This document shows, one piece after another, positions 5,650-5,651 of a stretch of 5,651 nucleotides of DNA. Under the pieces are notes generated by a model that was not told where the DNA came from, made no database searches, and was given only the letters and a program-made list of their open reading frames with translations. This stretch comes from a bacterium. Lineage in GTDB: Bacteria; Atribacterota; Phoenicimicrobiia; Phoenicimicrobiales; Phoenicimicrobiaceae. How positions within the stretch are numbered: position 1 is the first letter of the stretch; every line of letters begins with the position of its first letter. The stretch covers positions 1 to 5,651 of the forward strand of contig JAHJOY010000053.1 in NCBI GenBank assembly GCA_018819665.1, written 5' to 3'. A program made the position numbers and the translations under genes.

Positions 5650-5651
5650 CG

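Overview
The window is AT-rich bacterial DNA with six plausible genes, all on the + strand, and one repeat-filled intergenic stretch. SD-like ribosome binding sites, short gaps and AT-rich codon use point to a low-GC bacterium. The mix of a RarA/MgsA ATPase, a D-Ala-D-Ala ligase and a YxlE/F/G-like ABC-2 cassette would suit a Firmicutes-like or Atribacterota-like anaerobe. That placement is inference from style, because no phylogenetic marker such as rRNA is present.

Layout. Positions 39-1370 hold rarA/mgsA, an AAA+ ATPase of replication-fork maintenance. Its last codons and stop lie inside a 7-bp-periodic repeat. Positions 1371-1578 contain no gene; they carry that heptad repeat and two REP-like palindromes sharing the GTAGGGGC...GCCC frame but with different, fully compensated arm sequences. 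Positions 1579-2457 encode an E1-like (ThiF/MoeB/HesA superfamily) adenylating enzyme that keeps the ATP-site residues but lacks the MoeB zinc cysteines. Ddl (2498-3631) follows after 40 bp, probably on the same transcript. After a 78-87 bp gap with a weak A/T hairpin comes a tight three-gene unit: a 66-aa PLDc_N-type membrane protein (3719-3919), an ABC ATPase (3941-4861) and an ABC-2 permease (4848-5624, overlapping by 14 bp). The last bases of the window hold a small inverted repeat that may be the edge of another palindromic element.

Function. The genes fall into separate jobs: genome maintenance (rarA), sulfur-carrier or cofactor-type activation (E1-like, substrate unknown), peptidoglycan precursor synthesis (ddl), and an exporter resembling the yxlEFG part of the Bacillus subtilis sigY operon. 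No phage, CRISPR, transposase gene or obviously new multi-gene system is seen. The most unusual material is the repeat-rich gap after rarA and the cysteine-poor E1-like enzyme.
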